From assembly GCA_017937095.1 (NCBI GenBank), contig JAGBEG010000007.1, positions 248,001 to 312,000 of the forward strand: a DNA stretch of 64,000 bases, in the 5' to 3' direction. The translations under genes were made by a program, and so were the position numbers. A model generated the notes under the pieces. That model ran no database searches, had not been told where the DNA came from, and saw only the letters and a list, made by a program, of their open reading frames with translations. Shown piece after piece: positions 16,446-26,042 of this stretch. The DNA comes from Roseburia sp. (GTDB taxonomy: Bacteria; Bacillota; Clostridia; Lachnospirales; Lachnospiraceae). Positions within the stretch are counted from its first letter, which is position 1; each line of letters starts with the position of its first letter.

Positions 16446-19163
16446 ATGGAATCATATCGTATCCTGGATGAGAAAGGAACGTTTACATTAGAGCAGCCCG
16501 AAAATTACAGCGGGCTTTATTTTCCGTTGGCGGGAGAGCAGGGGCTGAAAAGCGCCATAACGCCGAATCTGGGCGGAGACTGCAAGCTTGACCAGAACAG
16601 CTTTCTGCTTGAGCCTGTAAGCATTGAGAATCTGCATAACAACCGGAGTACAAGAAACTTCTGGTGCCATGTGAAGCAGCACGGGAACTGGTCGGCGACA
16701 GGTGTGTCGGCGGAAGAGACGGCAAAGCGTTTTACGGATTGTCAGGATAAGAGCGAGCTTACTGCGGGGCTGATGTGGCAGACTGTAACGCGCAGATCGG
16801 ATAAATACCAGCTTGAGGCGGAGATTACTTCCTTTGCGGCGGTGGACGAGAATGTGGAAATCATGTACGTGAAGCTTCGCAATACAGGAAAAATGCGGGT
16901 GGATTTCACACCGACGGCGGCGATTCCGATTTACGGAAGAAGCGCGGATAATCTGAGAGATCACAGACACGTGACGTCGCTGCTGCACCGCATCCGCACG
17001 ATAGAAAACGGCGTGCTTGTGACGCCGACCCTGTCCTTTGACGAGAGGGGACACCAGAGAAATGATAAGACGTATTTTGTCTGCGGCTATACGAAAGACG
17101 GCAGGACGCCGGTGGATTTCTATCCGTCGGTGGAGGATTATATCGGCGAGGGCGGAAGCTTCGACCGCCCGGCAGCCGTGGTGGAGAACCGTGCGGGCGT
17201 TCCGGCGGGAAGCAGCCTTGCCGGGATGGAAGCGATGGGCGGACTGCATTTTCAAGAGGTGCAGCTTGAGGCAGACGAGAGTACAGGCTTTACGATTGTG
17301 ATGGGAATGACAGAAGAGCCGGAGAAGATACCGGAAATCACAGAGCGTTTCCGGACGGAAGAAAAGACCGAGGCGGAACTTTTGCAGGTAAAGGATTACT
17401 GGCAGAAGAAGGTGAACGCCTCCTATCACACCGGAGATAAGAGATTTGACGCGTTTATGCACTGGGTCAGCTTTCAGCCGATTTTAAGAAGAATCTTCGG
17501 CTGTTCGTTCCTGCCTCATCACGATTACGGCAAGGGCGGAAGAGGCTGGAGAGATCTCTGGCAGGATTGTCTGGCGCTGCTTCTGATGAACCCGGACGGT
17601 GTACGTGGGATGCTGCTTGACAACTTTGGCGGTGTCCGCATGGACGGAAGCAATGCGACGATCATCGGAAGCAGACCGGGGGAGTTTGTCGCAGACCGCA
17701 ATAACATCACGCGCGTATGGATGGATCACGGCGTATGGCCGCTCATGACGACGAAGCTTTATATCGACCAGACCGGGGATATCGGCATATTAGAGGAAAA
17801 GGTTTCCTACTTTAAGGATAAGCAGGCGGCAAGAGGTACAAGGACCGATACAGACTGGAACGAAGACTACGGATGTATACAGAAAACGAAGCAGGGCGCG
17901 GTCTATGAGGGAACTGTCTTAGAGCATCTGCTGCTCCAGAACCTCACCGCATTCTATGAGGTGGGAGAGCACGGACATATGAGACTGCGCGGGGCGGACT
18001 GGAACGACGCGCTTGACATGGCAGACGAGCGCGGCGAGAGCGTGGCGTTCACCAACGCGTATGCGGGCAATTTAAGTGATCTGGCAGACCTTGTGGAGGC
18101 GCTTGCGAAAGCGCAGCAGGATGGCGCGGGGCAAAAGACGGCGGTGACACTTTCAAAGGAGCTTCTCATCCTGCTTTCCGACGATCCGGCGTTATATGAT
18201 TCGATCGAAAAGAAGCAGCAGCTTCTTGCGCAGTACATGGACGCCTGTATGCATGACGTCAGCGGGGAAACGGCAGAAGTTCCGGTGACAGAGCTTGCAG
18301 CAGGCTTAAGACACAAGGCGGAGTGGATCAGAGAACATATAAGAAAGACCGAGTGGGTAGAGGACTCGGAAGGAAACGGATGGTTCAACGGCTACTACGA
18401 CAATCACGGCGAGCGCGTGGAGGGCGAATTTGATTCGGGCGTGCGTATGATGCTGACCGGGCAGGTCTTTTCTGTCATGGCGGGAACGGCATCGGACGAT
18501 CAGATTCGTAAGATTGTAGAGAGCGCGGACCGTTATCTCTATAAGAAGGAACTCGGCGGCTACAGGCTCAACACCGATTTTAAAGAGGTGAAGCTTGATC
18601 TGGGCAGAATGTTCGGCTTCGCATACGGAGAGAAAGAAAACGGGGCGGTATTCTCCCACATGGCGGTAATGTACGCGAACGCGCTCTACGGCAGAGGTTA
18701 TGCAAAGGAAGGGTACAAGGCGCTTGCAGCGCTCTACGAGCAGGCAATGGACTTTGAGCGCAGCCGCATCTATCCGGGAATCCCCGAGTATTTCAACGGC
18801 AGGGGCAGAGGACTTTACCATTATCTGACCGGAGCGGCAAGCTGGTATATGCTGACAGTTATTACGCAGATGTATGGCGTAAGGGGAGAACTTGGAAATC
18901 TTGTGTTAGAGCCGAAGCTTCTGGCGGAGCAGTTCGATGCGGATGGGAAAGCCTGTCTGCAGCTTGATTTTGGCGGAAAGCATTGGAGTATCTGCTACCG
19001 CAATGACGGGGCAAAGGAGTACGGCGAATACCGGATCGCAGGCGTGAAGTTAGATGACAAGGAGCTTGCCATGGAGAATATCACGACGGTGGAACTGCCG
19101 AAGGAACTGATCGCAGGGCTTTTGGCAGACGAAACGCATCAGCTTGAGATTACACTCCGGTAG
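16446..19163 (+). CDS. GH94-type glycoside phosphorylase (905 residues)
   Basis: A cytoplasmic inverting glycoside phosphorylase of the GH94 superfamily (GH36-like (alpha/alpha)6 barrel). An N-terminal beta-sandwich covers roughly residues 1-270, a helical linker follows, then the barrel with GRGWRDLWQDCLALLL and MDHGVWPLMT, and the general-acid Asp in GADWNDALDMADERGE (about residue 521). A C-terminal beta-domain closes the protein. No signal peptide. Such enzymes split beta-gluco-oligosaccharides with phosphate to give glucose or galactose 1-phosphate. ATG 16446 is chosen for AGGAGG 8 bases upstream. The linkage (beta-1,2, -1,3 or -1,4) cannot be read from the sequence. Confidence 0.8.
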   Translation: MESYRILDEKGTFTLEQPENYSGLYFPLAGEQGLKSAITPNLGGDCKLDQNSFLLEPVSIENLHNNRSTRNFWCHVKQHGNWSATGVSAEETAKRFTDCQDKSELTAGLMWQTVTRRSDKYQLEAEITSFAAVDENVEIMYVKLRNTGKMRVDFTPTAAIPIYGRSADNLRDHRHVTSLLHRIRTIENGVLVTPTLSFDERGHQRNDKTYFVCGYTKDGRTPVDFYPSVEDYIGEGGSFDRPAAVVENRAGVPAGSSLAGMEAMGGLHFQEVQLEADESTGFTIVMGMTEEPEKIPEITERFRTEEKTEAELLQVKDYWQKKVNASYHTGDKRFDAFMHWVSFQPILRRIFGCSFLPHHDYGKGGRGWRDLWQDCLALLLMNPDGVRGMLLDNFGGVRMDGSNATIIGSRPGEFVADRNNITRVWMDHGVWPLMTTKLYIDQTGDIGILEEKVSYFKDKQAARGTRTDTDWNEDYGCIQKTKQGAVYEGTVLEHLLLQNLTAFYEVGEHGHMRLRGADWNDALDMADERGESVAFTNAYAGNLSDLADLVEALAKAQQDGAGQKTAVTLSKELLILLSDDPALYDSIEKKQQLLAQYMDACMHDVSGETAEVPVTELAAGLRHKAEWIREHIRKTEWVEDSEGNGWFNGYYDNHGERVEGEFDSGVRMMLTGQVFSVMAGTASDDQIRKIVESADRYLYKKELGGYRLNTDFKEVKLDLGRMFGFAYGEKENGAVFSHMAVMYANALYGRGYAKEGYKALAALYEQAMDFERSRIYPGIPEYFNGRGRGLYHYLTGAASWYMLTVITQMYGVRGELGNLVLEPKLLAEQFDADGKACLQLDFGGKHWSICYRNDGAKEYGEYRIAGVKLDDKELAMENITTVELPKELIAGLLADETHQLEITLR

Positions 19164-19230
19164 GAATGAGAGAGTTAAGAGCTAAGTGGCAGCAGCCAGA
19201 AAATAGAACAAGAATGAGAGGACAGAGAAG

Positions 19231-22200
19231 ATGATAAGACAGTCAGACAATTTTATGATGAAAAACTATGGAAGGGAATCCACCTTTGCGAGCTTCCTTC
19301 CGGGAATCTCCGGTATCCGCGGCATTCCGATCTGGTGCTATTATGTGAATCGCGGGCAGTGCGTGGTAAGCTTTGGCGTTGACAACAAAGATCATGCGAT
19401 CATGGAATTTTATCCGGCGCATCAGGCATATCAGAATGTCAAGACGACAGGCTTCCGCACATTTCTTAAGGTAAACGGGGCGGTGACGGAGGCGTTTTCG
19501 GACGAGACGGTTCCTCACTGTATGCAGATCGCCGCAAACGGGCTTGAAATCGAGGAGCGGAATGAGGAGACGGGCATCCTTACGCATGTGACCTATTTCA
19601 CACTGCCGGGAGAGAACCTTGGCGCGTTGGTGCGCAAGGTCTGCGTACAGAATATCGCTAAGGAGACAATCGCGCTTGAACTGCTCGACGGTATGCCTGC
19701 TGTGATTCCTTACGGAGTGGGAATTGACAGCATGAAGAACATGGGACAGACGTCAAAGGCGTGGATGCAGGTCGAGGATGCCGAGACGGGACTTCCGTAT
19801 TTCAGAGTGCGCGCCAGCATGGATGATACCGCTGCGGTCACGAAAATCGAGGGCGGCAACTTTACCGCAGGCACGCTGTCTGACGGGAAGCTGCTTACGC
19901 CGATTGTCGATCCGATGCTGGTGTTTGCCTATGATACTTCCATGCGCAGGGCGGTGGGCTTTGAGGAGATGTCCCTTGCAGAGCTTTCGTCGATGGAGCA
20001 GATCACGACAAACCAGCTTCCGTGCAGCTTCTACGGCGTGGAGCGGGAGCTTGCCGCAGGGGAGAGCATCACGCTCTATGAAATGATCGGTCAGGTGGAG
20101 AGAAAAGAGATTCTGGAGAGCTTCTTTGCGGAGAAAAAGGACTGCGATTATTTCGAGGCGAAGAAAAAAGAGGCGGATGAGCTGGTAAAAGAGCTTTGCG
20201 CCGGAATCGATACGCACACGGCGTCCGCAGACTTTGACGCCTACTGCAAATATACCTATATGGATAACGTCCTAAGAGGCGGTTACCCGATGCAGCTTGG
20301 CAGCAATAAGATCTTCTATGTATATTCCAGAAAGCACGGCGATCTGGAGCGCGACTACAACTACTTTTCCATGCTGCCGGAGTTCTATTCCCAAGGCAAC
20401 GGCAATTTCCGTGATGTGAATCAGAACCGCAGATGCGATACCTTCTTCGCGCCGTTTGTAGGAAGGGAGAATATCAAGGAATTTTACAGCCTGATCCAGT
20501 TGGACGGCTATAATCCGCTCGGCGTGGAGAAGCTGACCTATCAGTTGAAGCCAAAGACGGCGGGACAGTTGTTCGAGGGGCTGGATAAGGCGAAGAGAGA
20601 GGAACTGACCGCATTTACCACAAAGGCATTCACGCCGGGAGCGCTCTGCCGCAAGATGGATGAGGTGTTCGGCGACGCATGGAACGAATCGCTGTTCTTC
20701 CAGATCATTGATTTCGCGGACAGCCTTGTAAACGGAAATTTCGGCGAGGGCTACTGGAGCGATCACTGGACCTATAATCTGGATCTGATTCTGGATTATC
20801 TGGAGATTTTCCCGGAGCAGGAGCGGGAGATGCTCTACGAGGAGGATTACACCTGTTTTCTTGCGCAGGTGAATGTCAACCGCCGGATGGCGCGCTATGC
20901 CGAGACGGAGAACGGTCTGCGCCAGTATCACGCGTTAAACGAGTCCACCAGACGGGAGACCGAAGAAAAGCTGGTGCGCACGGAGTACGGCAAGGGCGAA
21001 ATTCTTCATATGTCCTTATTTGAAAAGCTGATACTTCTGTGCACGACGAAGTTCGCGACGCTCGATGCCTACGGAATGGGCGTTGAGATGGAGGGCGGAA
21101 AGCCGGGCTGGTATGACGCCTTAAACGGTATGCCGGGCATGTTCGGCTCTTCAATGGCGGAGACCTATGAGCTTTGCCGGATGTTGGAGTACACCATCGG
21201 AGCGCTGAAAAAATATCCGGGAGAAATCCGTGTGATCGAGGAACTGGGATGCCTGATCGACGAGCTGCATCTGATCTGCCGCATCGAGGGGGAGGCGTTA
21301 AAGACACAGGGTATGGTGCTTTCCTTCTGGAACAGAATCAACGATGTAAAGGAAATGTACCGGGATAAGACCTTCAGCGGTATTTCCGGCAAGAAGATGA
21401 TCTTTACCGCGGAGAATCTGGCGGAGGTGCTTGAGGGCTTTCTTGCGATCGTAAAGCGCGGAATCGCAAAGGCGGTAAAGCTCGGCGGCGGTATTTGTCC
21501 GACGTACTTTACCTACGAAGTGCCCCAATATGAAGTGACGGCGGAGGGCATCCGTCCGCTGGCGTTTACTGTGAAGCCTGTGCCGTATTTCCTCGAGGGT
21601 CCGGTGCGCTACTTAAAGCTGAACGAGGACAAGGAGACAAAGCGTGCACTGTATGAGCATGTGAAGAACAGCGATCTCTATGATACAAAGCTGTCGATGT
21701 ACAAGGTAAACGCTTCCCTTAAGGACGCATCCTTCGAGCTGGGGCGCGCGCGTGCATTTACGCCGGGATGGCTGGAAAATGAGTCCATCTGGCTGCACAT
21801 GGAATACAAATATCTCTTAGAGCTTTTGCGCAGCGGACTCTATACGGAGTTCTTTGAGGATTTCCACAAGGCTGCGATACCGTTTTTAGACCCGAAGGTA
21901 TACGGCAGGAGCATCTATGAAAATTCGTCCTTTATCGCAAGCAGCAAGAATCCGAATAAGGCATACCACGGCAAGGGCTTTGTGGCGCGCTTAAGCGGTT
22001 CTACGATCGAGTTCATCAGCATGTGGAAGCTCATGATGTTCGGAGCACATATATTTACGGTGAAGGATGGGGAGCTTGCATTTGCGCCGGAGCCGGCAGT
22101 GCCTGCCTATCTGATACCGGAAAACGGCATTCTTGAGACGACGCTTCTTTCCGGCGTAAAGGTGAACTACCACTTTGCGGACGTGAAGGATTACATTCCG

Positions 22201-22341
22201 GGCAGTTATGAGATCAGGAGTATGAAGTTCCTCTATCACAACGGAACTGTGGCGGATACGAAGCTTTCCTATGCACAGGGAACGCTTGCGGAAGACATCC
22301 GTAAGGGCAGGGTGGCAGAGATCGTGATAGAGATTGGTTAA
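19231..22341 (+). CDS. Large GH94/GH149/GH161-type oligoglucan phosphorylase (1036 residues)
   Basis: 1036 residues, long compared with cellobiose phosphorylases (about 810) and in the size range of the 1,2-beta- and 1,3-beta-oligoglucan phosphorylases. Recognisable segments are [19 protein letters not shown] near the N-terminus, [32 protein letters not shown] and [12 protein letters not shown] in the middle, and the candidate catalytic Asp D629 in [13 protein letters not shown]. No signal peptide, so it acts on imported oligosaccharides. It follows the 905-residue phosphorylase after 67 bases. Two phosphorylases together suggest one for long and one for short oligomers of the same glucan. 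Family placement among GH94, 149 and 161 is not settled by eye. Confidence 0.75.
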   Translation: MIRQSDNFMMKNYGRESTFASFLPGISGIRGIPIWCYYVNRGQCVVSFGVDNKDHAIMEFYPAHQAYQNVKTTGFRTFLKVNGAVTEAFSDETVPHCMQIAANGLEIEERNEETGILTHVTYFTLPGENLGALVRKVCVQNIAKETIALELLDGMPAVIPYGVGIDSMKNMGQTSKAWMQVEDAETGLPYFRVRASMDDTAAVTKIEGGNFTAGTLSDGKLLTPIVDPMLVFAYDTSMRRAVGFEEMSLAELSSMEQITTNQLPCSFYGVERELAAGESITLYEMIGQVERKEILESFFAEKKDCDYFEAKKKEADELVKELCAGIDTHTASADFDAYCKYTYMDNVLRGGYPMQLGSNKIFYVYSRKHGDLERDYNYFSMLPEFYSQGNGNFRDVNQNRRCDTFFAPFVGRENIKEFYSLIQLDGYNPLGVEKLTYQLKPKTAGQLFEGLDKAKREELTAFTTKAFTPGALCRKMDEVFGDAWNESLFFQIIDFADSLVNGNFGEGYWSDHWTYNLDLILDYLEIFPEQEREMLYEEDYTCFLAQVNVNRRMARYAETENGLRQYHALNESTRRETEEKLVRTEYGKGEILHMSLFEKLILLCTTKFATLDAYGMGVEMEGGKPGWYDALNGMPGMFGSSMAETYELCRMLEYTIGALKKYPGEIRVIEELGCLIDELHLICRIEGEALKTQGMVLSFWNRINDVKEMYRDKTFSGISGKKMIFTAENLAEVLEGFLAIVKRGIAKAVKLGGGICPTYFTYEVPQYEVTAEGIRPLAFTVKPVPYFLEGPVRYLKLNEDKETKRALYEHVKNSDLYDTKLSMYKVNASLKDASFELGRARAFTPGWLENESIWLHMEYKYLLELLRSGLYTEFFEDFHKAAIPFLDPKVYGRSIYENSSFIASSKNPNKAYHGKGFVARLSGSTIEFISMWKLMMFGAHIFTVKDGELAFAPEPAVPAYLIPENGILETTLLSGVKVNYHFADVKDYIPGSYEIRSMKFLYHNGTVADTKLSYAQGTLAEDIRKGRVAEIVIEIG

Positions 22342-22494
22342 TATGATCAAAATTATTCGTGATTACGACTAAAAAAATGACACCTTTTTAAAATTCGAAT
22401 CATTTTTTGGGAAGCGCATCCCATATATAATTCAATTATCAACAAACAACAAAGATGTTGAAAACCCAAGAAGAAAAATAAGGAGGATATTTTT

Positions 22495-23940
22495 ATGAAT
22501 TGGAAGAAGGCAGTATCAGTATTACTTGTCAGTGCAATGGCACTTTCCATGACAGCTTGTGGGGATTCTGAGACAGGAGACACAACAGGAAGCAACAGCG
22601 ATGGCAACAGCGTGGCAGAGGGAACCGAAGCTTCCGGCAGCGATGCAGCAAGCGTAGATACTTCGGATGCAGACCTCGTTGTATGGACTCTTACCGATGA
22701 CTTAAAGCAGTTCGCAGCGAAGTACGAGGAGGAGACCGGCAAGCATGTTGAGGTTGTAGTTACCGAGCCGGAGAACTACCCGACAAAGGTACAGACAGCG
22801 ATCCAGGCTGGTGAGACTGAGCCGGATGTTTTCGTTGGCGAGCCGCAGATGCTTCAGGATTTCTATGATATCGGAGCTTTCGCAGACTTAGATGCGCTGG
22901 GTGCACAGGATTACGCAGACCAGATTGTTGACTATGTATGGGAAGTTGGTCAGGATGCGGATGGTATCCAGAGAGCAATCTCTTATCAGATCACACCGGC
23001 AGGTATCTACTACAGAAGAGATATCGCCCAGGAAGTATTCGGAACGGAAGATCCGGAAGAGATCGGCAAATTATTTGCAGATTATGATACGATTTTACAG
23101 ACAGCCCAGACCTTAAAGGATGCAGGCTACAGAATCTTCGCTTCTGACGCAGAGATCAATTACTTCTCCGGAGATTCCGCATGGGTAATTGACGGAGTCT
23201 TAAATGTAGACCAGGGCAGACTGGATTACATGGATCTTTGTGTAGATTTATATCAGCAGGATCTGACCGCTTACGCTTCCCAGTGGGCTACACCCTGGTA
23301 TCAGGCTATGGCCGGCGAGGTACCTATCTTATCAGCTGACACCCAGGGGGGTACAGATGACATGAACATCTGGCAGGGCGATAGTCAGGAAGGTATTGAT
23401 GCATTTAATGAGCAGGCTGCTGCATATTCAGAAGGTACAACAGAAGTATTCGCATTCGGTCTTCCTTCCTGGGGCGTACTTACCTTGAGAGATCATGTAG
23501 GTGAGACCTCCGGTAAATGGGGCGTATGTGCCGGTCCTTCCTACGGATTCGGCGGCGGTACTTTCATCGGTATCTCTGCAAATTCTGAGAAGCAGGACGA
23601 AGCATGGGAGTTCGTAAAATTCTGTACTTTGAACGAGGATACTGCAAACTGGTGGATCGAGGCATCCGAGGGTGATACCGTTTCCCTGATTCCTGTACTT
23701 GAGGCACACAAGGATGACGCAAACGAAGTTTATGGCGGACAGCATCTGTACAGCTTCTGGTTAGAGCAGGCTGAGGGTATTGATTACTCCAAGGTAACCA
23801 GATACGACAAGCAGATCGGTGATTACTGGGGCGAGGCAATTTCCGCAATCAAGACCGGTGAGGCAAGCAAGGAAGATGCAATCAATGAGTTCTATGACAA
23901 GGTTGAGAGCACATTCCCTGACATCACAGTAAACAGATAA
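22495..23940 (+). CDS. ABC sugar transporter solute-binding lipoprotein (family 1), SBP2
   Basis: 481 residues. The lipoprotein signal MNWKKAVSVL...ALSMTACGD places the lipobox Cys at residue 22. A Ser/Gly/Thr-rich linker to about residue 60 leads into a family 1 solute-binding domain (DLVVWTLTDDLKQF; EPDVFVGEPQM; ISYQITPAGIYYRRDI; WGVCAGPSYGFGGGTF). It carries more T-rich, highly expressed codon choices than its neighbours in the 3' half. A TATAAT box at 22426-22431 is a plausible -10 for its own promoter. Two hairpins separate it from its permeases. It should deliver an oligosaccharide to the permease pair downstream. Confidence 0.9.
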   Translation: MNWKKAVSVLLVSAMALSMTACGDSETGDTTGSNSDGNSVAEGTEASGSDAASVDTSDADLVVWTLTDDLKQFAAKYEEETGKHVEVVVTEPENYPTKVQTAIQAGETEPDVFVGEPQMLQDFYDIGAFADLDALGAQDYADQIVDYVWEVGQDADGIQRAISYQITPAGIYYRRDIAQEVFGTEDPEEIGKLFADYDTILQTAQTLKDAGYRIFASDAEINYFSGDSAWVIDGVLNVDQGRLDYMDLCVDLYQQDLTAYASQWATPWYQAMAGEVPILSADTQGGTDDMNIWQGDSQEGIDAFNEQAAAYSEGTTEVFAFGLPSWGVLTLRDHVGETSGKWGVCAGPSYGFGGGTFIGISANSEKQDEAWEFVKFCTLNEDTANWWIEASEGDTVSLIPVLEAHKDDANEVYGGQHLYSFWLEQAEGIDYSKVTRYDKQIGDYWGEAISAIKTGEASKEDAINEFYDKVESTFPDITVNR

Positions 23941-23958
23941 AACATTTATTGCCGCGGC

Positions 23959-24012
23959 GGACCTGTTTATGCAGGTCCCCCGGTTCTTTAGAGGACATTG
24001 TAAACAATGTCC
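23959..24012 (+). other. Two consecutive hairpins between SBP2 and its permeases
   Basis: GGACCTG/CAGGTCC (23959-23978) and GGACATTG/CAATGTCC (23993-24012) are both perfect stems. Neither has a T-run, so they look more like RNA-stability or processing elements than terminators. Their position mirrors the terminator after SBP1 and would again favour the binding-protein part of the message. Confidence 0.6.
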
Positions 24013-24038
24013 AGTCTGCAGAAAGGGCATGGTTTATT

Positions 24039-24965
24039 ATGGGAAAGAAGAAAAAGGGGCTGAAAAGCTATGATAACATGGGATATCTGTTCGTACTTCC
24101 GTTTGTTATCGTGTTTTTGATTTTTAGTGTATACCCGGTACTCAGAACTCTGTATTTAAGCTTCACTGACGTAAAGCTTGTGGGAGCGCAGACAGCGCAC
24201 TGGGTATGGTTTGACAATTATAAACGTGTTTTCACAGATAAATATTTCTATAAAGCATTGTGGAATACCGTAAAAATCTGGGGCGTCAACATTGTCTTAC
24301 AGCTTGGCGTGGCATTCCTTCTGATGATGGTATTCTCAGATGTAAAGTACAAAATGAAAGGACTTGGTATCTTCCGGGTAATTTACTATCTTCCGAATCT
24401 GATTGCCGCGACCTCCGTCGCATTCTTATACAAGACCCTGTTAGACTGGCGTTACGGTACGTTTAATCAGATCATTTTCCAGATTTACAAGCTGTTTGGA
24501 AAGAGCTACAACCCGATTGACTGGCTGGGAACCGGACAGTATGCAGGAGGAACCATCGCGGTCATTCAGACCTGGATGTGGTTCGGCAACTCCTTTATCA
24601 TGCTGATGGCGGGCGTTCAGGGTATCTCAAAGGATTACTTTGAGGCGGCAGCTATTGACGGGGCAGGAAGATGGACTGTATTTGGAAAAATCACGTTACC
24701 GCTGATCCGCCCGATTTTGATGTATGTGGCAATCACATCCCTGATCGGTGGATTGCAGTTATTCGACTTGCCGTATCTGATGGTTGCTCCGTCGAGTGCA
24801 TCCTATAAATCGGTAGAGACGTTGGTAATGTATCTCTATAAATTTGGATTCAGGACAGGAACGACACAGATTTCATATGCATCTGCGATTGCATACGCAA
24901 TTTTCCTGATTATCCTTGTGGTATCGCTGATTCAGTTAAAATTATTTAACAGAAAGGAGGATTAA
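24039..24965 (+). CDS. ABC sugar transporter permease, MalF/UgpA type
   Basis: 308 residues. A lysine-rich cytoplasmic start (MGKKKKGLKSYDN) leads to six membrane spans (LFVLPFVIVFLIFSVYPVL first) and the EAA loop YFEAAAIDGAGRWTVFGKITLP. ATG 24039 is chosen for GAAAGGG about 11 bases upstream; the frame is also open further upstream but without a signal. It pairs with the next gene to form the SBP2 importer. Confidence 0.88.
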   Translation: MGKKKKGLKSYDNMGYLFVLPFVIVFLIFSVYPVLRTLYLSFTDVKLVGAQTAHWVWFDNYKRVFTDKYFYKALWNTVKIWGVNIVLQLGVAFLLMMVFSDVKYKMKGLGIFRVIYYLPNLIAATSVAFLYKTLLDWRYGTFNQIIFQIYKLFGKSYNPIDWLGTGQYAGGTIAVIQTWMWFGNSFIMLMAGVQGISKDYFEAAAIDGAGRWTVFGKITLPLIRPILMYVAITSLIGGLQLFDLPYLMVAPSSASYKSVETLVMYLYKFGFRTGTTQISYASAIAYAIFLIILVVSLIQLKLFNRKED

Positions 24966-24970
24966 GGGGT

Positions 24971-25807
24971 ATGAACGGTATTGGTTATAAAGTAAAAAAA
25001 GGCATCCTGTATGCTCTCTTAATTCTTCTTGGTGTGACCTGTTTGCTGCCATTCCTTCTGATGATGGTCAATGCCACCAGAAGCGGTGCAGAAATCGTTA
25101 CTTCCTTTACTTTGATTCCGAGTACGCATATCAAAGAGAACTGGGACACGATTACCGGATATTTCAATCTGTTCAAGGGTATGTGGAACAGTGTGAAGGT
25201 TGCAGTTCCGGCAACATTGCTGTCAATCTATTTCTCAGCGTTGACTGCATACGGTCTTGCAATGTATAAGTTCAAGGGAAACAAAGCAATCTTCATGACG
25301 ATCCTGATCTTTATGATGATTCCCGGACAGCTTGGACTCATTGGTTTCTACAACTTATGTGCAAAGTTACACCTGATCAACTCCTACATACCGCTCATTA
25401 TTCCGGCAATCGCATCGCCTGGTACGGTATTCTTCTTAAAGCAGTATGTGGAGTCCGTCCTTCCGCCATCCCTGATTGAGGCGGCAAGAATTGACGGTGC
25501 AGGGGAGCTTTATTCCTTCCACAGAATCGTAATTCCGATCATGTCACCGGGACTTGCGACCATGGGTATCATGGGATTCATCGGAAACTGGAACAACTAC
25601 CTGCTCCCGATGATCATCTTAAATAAGAATGACAAGTTTACATTGCCGGTCATGATGGCAAGTTTAAATGCATCGACGGATATCACTGCAAATCAGGGTG
25701 CGATTTACCTGGCAGTTGCAATCTCCGTAATACCGATTCTTCTGGTATTTGCATTCTTCTCAAAATATATCATCAGCAGTATTTCTGCGGGTGCTGTTAA
25801 AGAGTAA
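24971..25807 (+). CDS. ABC sugar transporter permease, MalG/UgpE type
   Basis: 278 residues, six spans, EAA loop LIEAARIDGAGELYSFHRIVIP. AGGAGGA at the 3' end of the previous gene serves as ribosome binding site, five bases separating the genes. It completes the second importer. As for the first one, no ATPase gene follows, so both probably use an MsmX-type ATPase encoded elsewhere. Confidence 0.9.
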   Translation: MNGIGYKVKKGILYALLILLGVTCLLPFLLMMVNATRSGAEIVTSFTLIPSTHIKENWDTITGYFNLFKGMWNSVKVAVPATLLSIYFSALTAYGLAMYKFKGNKAIFMTILIFMMIPGQLGLIGFYNLCAKLHLINSYIPLIIPAIASPGTVFFLKQYVESVLPPSLIEAARIDGAGELYSFHRIVIPIMSPGLATMGIMGFIGNWNNYLLPMIILNKNDKFTLPVMMASLNASTDITANQGAIYLAVAISVIPILLVFAFFSKYIISSISAGAVKE

Positions 25808-25842
25808 GCTACAAACTTTTTTCATAATACACTTTTCTCCCA

Positions 25843-25874
25843 AGAGGGCTGTCGGTTGCGGCAGCTCTCTTTTT
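25843..25874 (+). terminator. Intrinsic terminator of the SBP2 importer operon
   Basis: AGAGGGCTG pairs with CAGCTCTCT (one G-T pair) around a 10-base loop and is followed by five T residues. It lies 35 bases after the permease stop. Confidence 0.8.
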
Positions 25875-25926
25875 GTGGCGCAGAAAAGATACGGAAAAAA
25901 GTCTGTGCTTCACCGCCGTGTAAAAA

Positions 25927-25974
25927 TGTGGAAAATCAAGTGACAGGAAGTGTGAAAAATCAAGTGACAAGAAG
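25927..25974. repeat. Tandem 24-bp duplication in the SBP3 leader
   Basis: Units 25927-25950 and 25951-25974 share TGTG-AAAATCAAGTGACA-GAAG and differ at two positions. The repeat lies between the terminator and the SBP3 gene and could hold a duplicated regulator site or be a recent slippage product. Confidence 0.75.
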
Positions 25975-26042
25975 GGGTGGAGAAAGGGAGAAAGAAATGG
26001 TATACTAAAAGAATAAGAAAGAGAAGGAACAGGGGTACTTTT

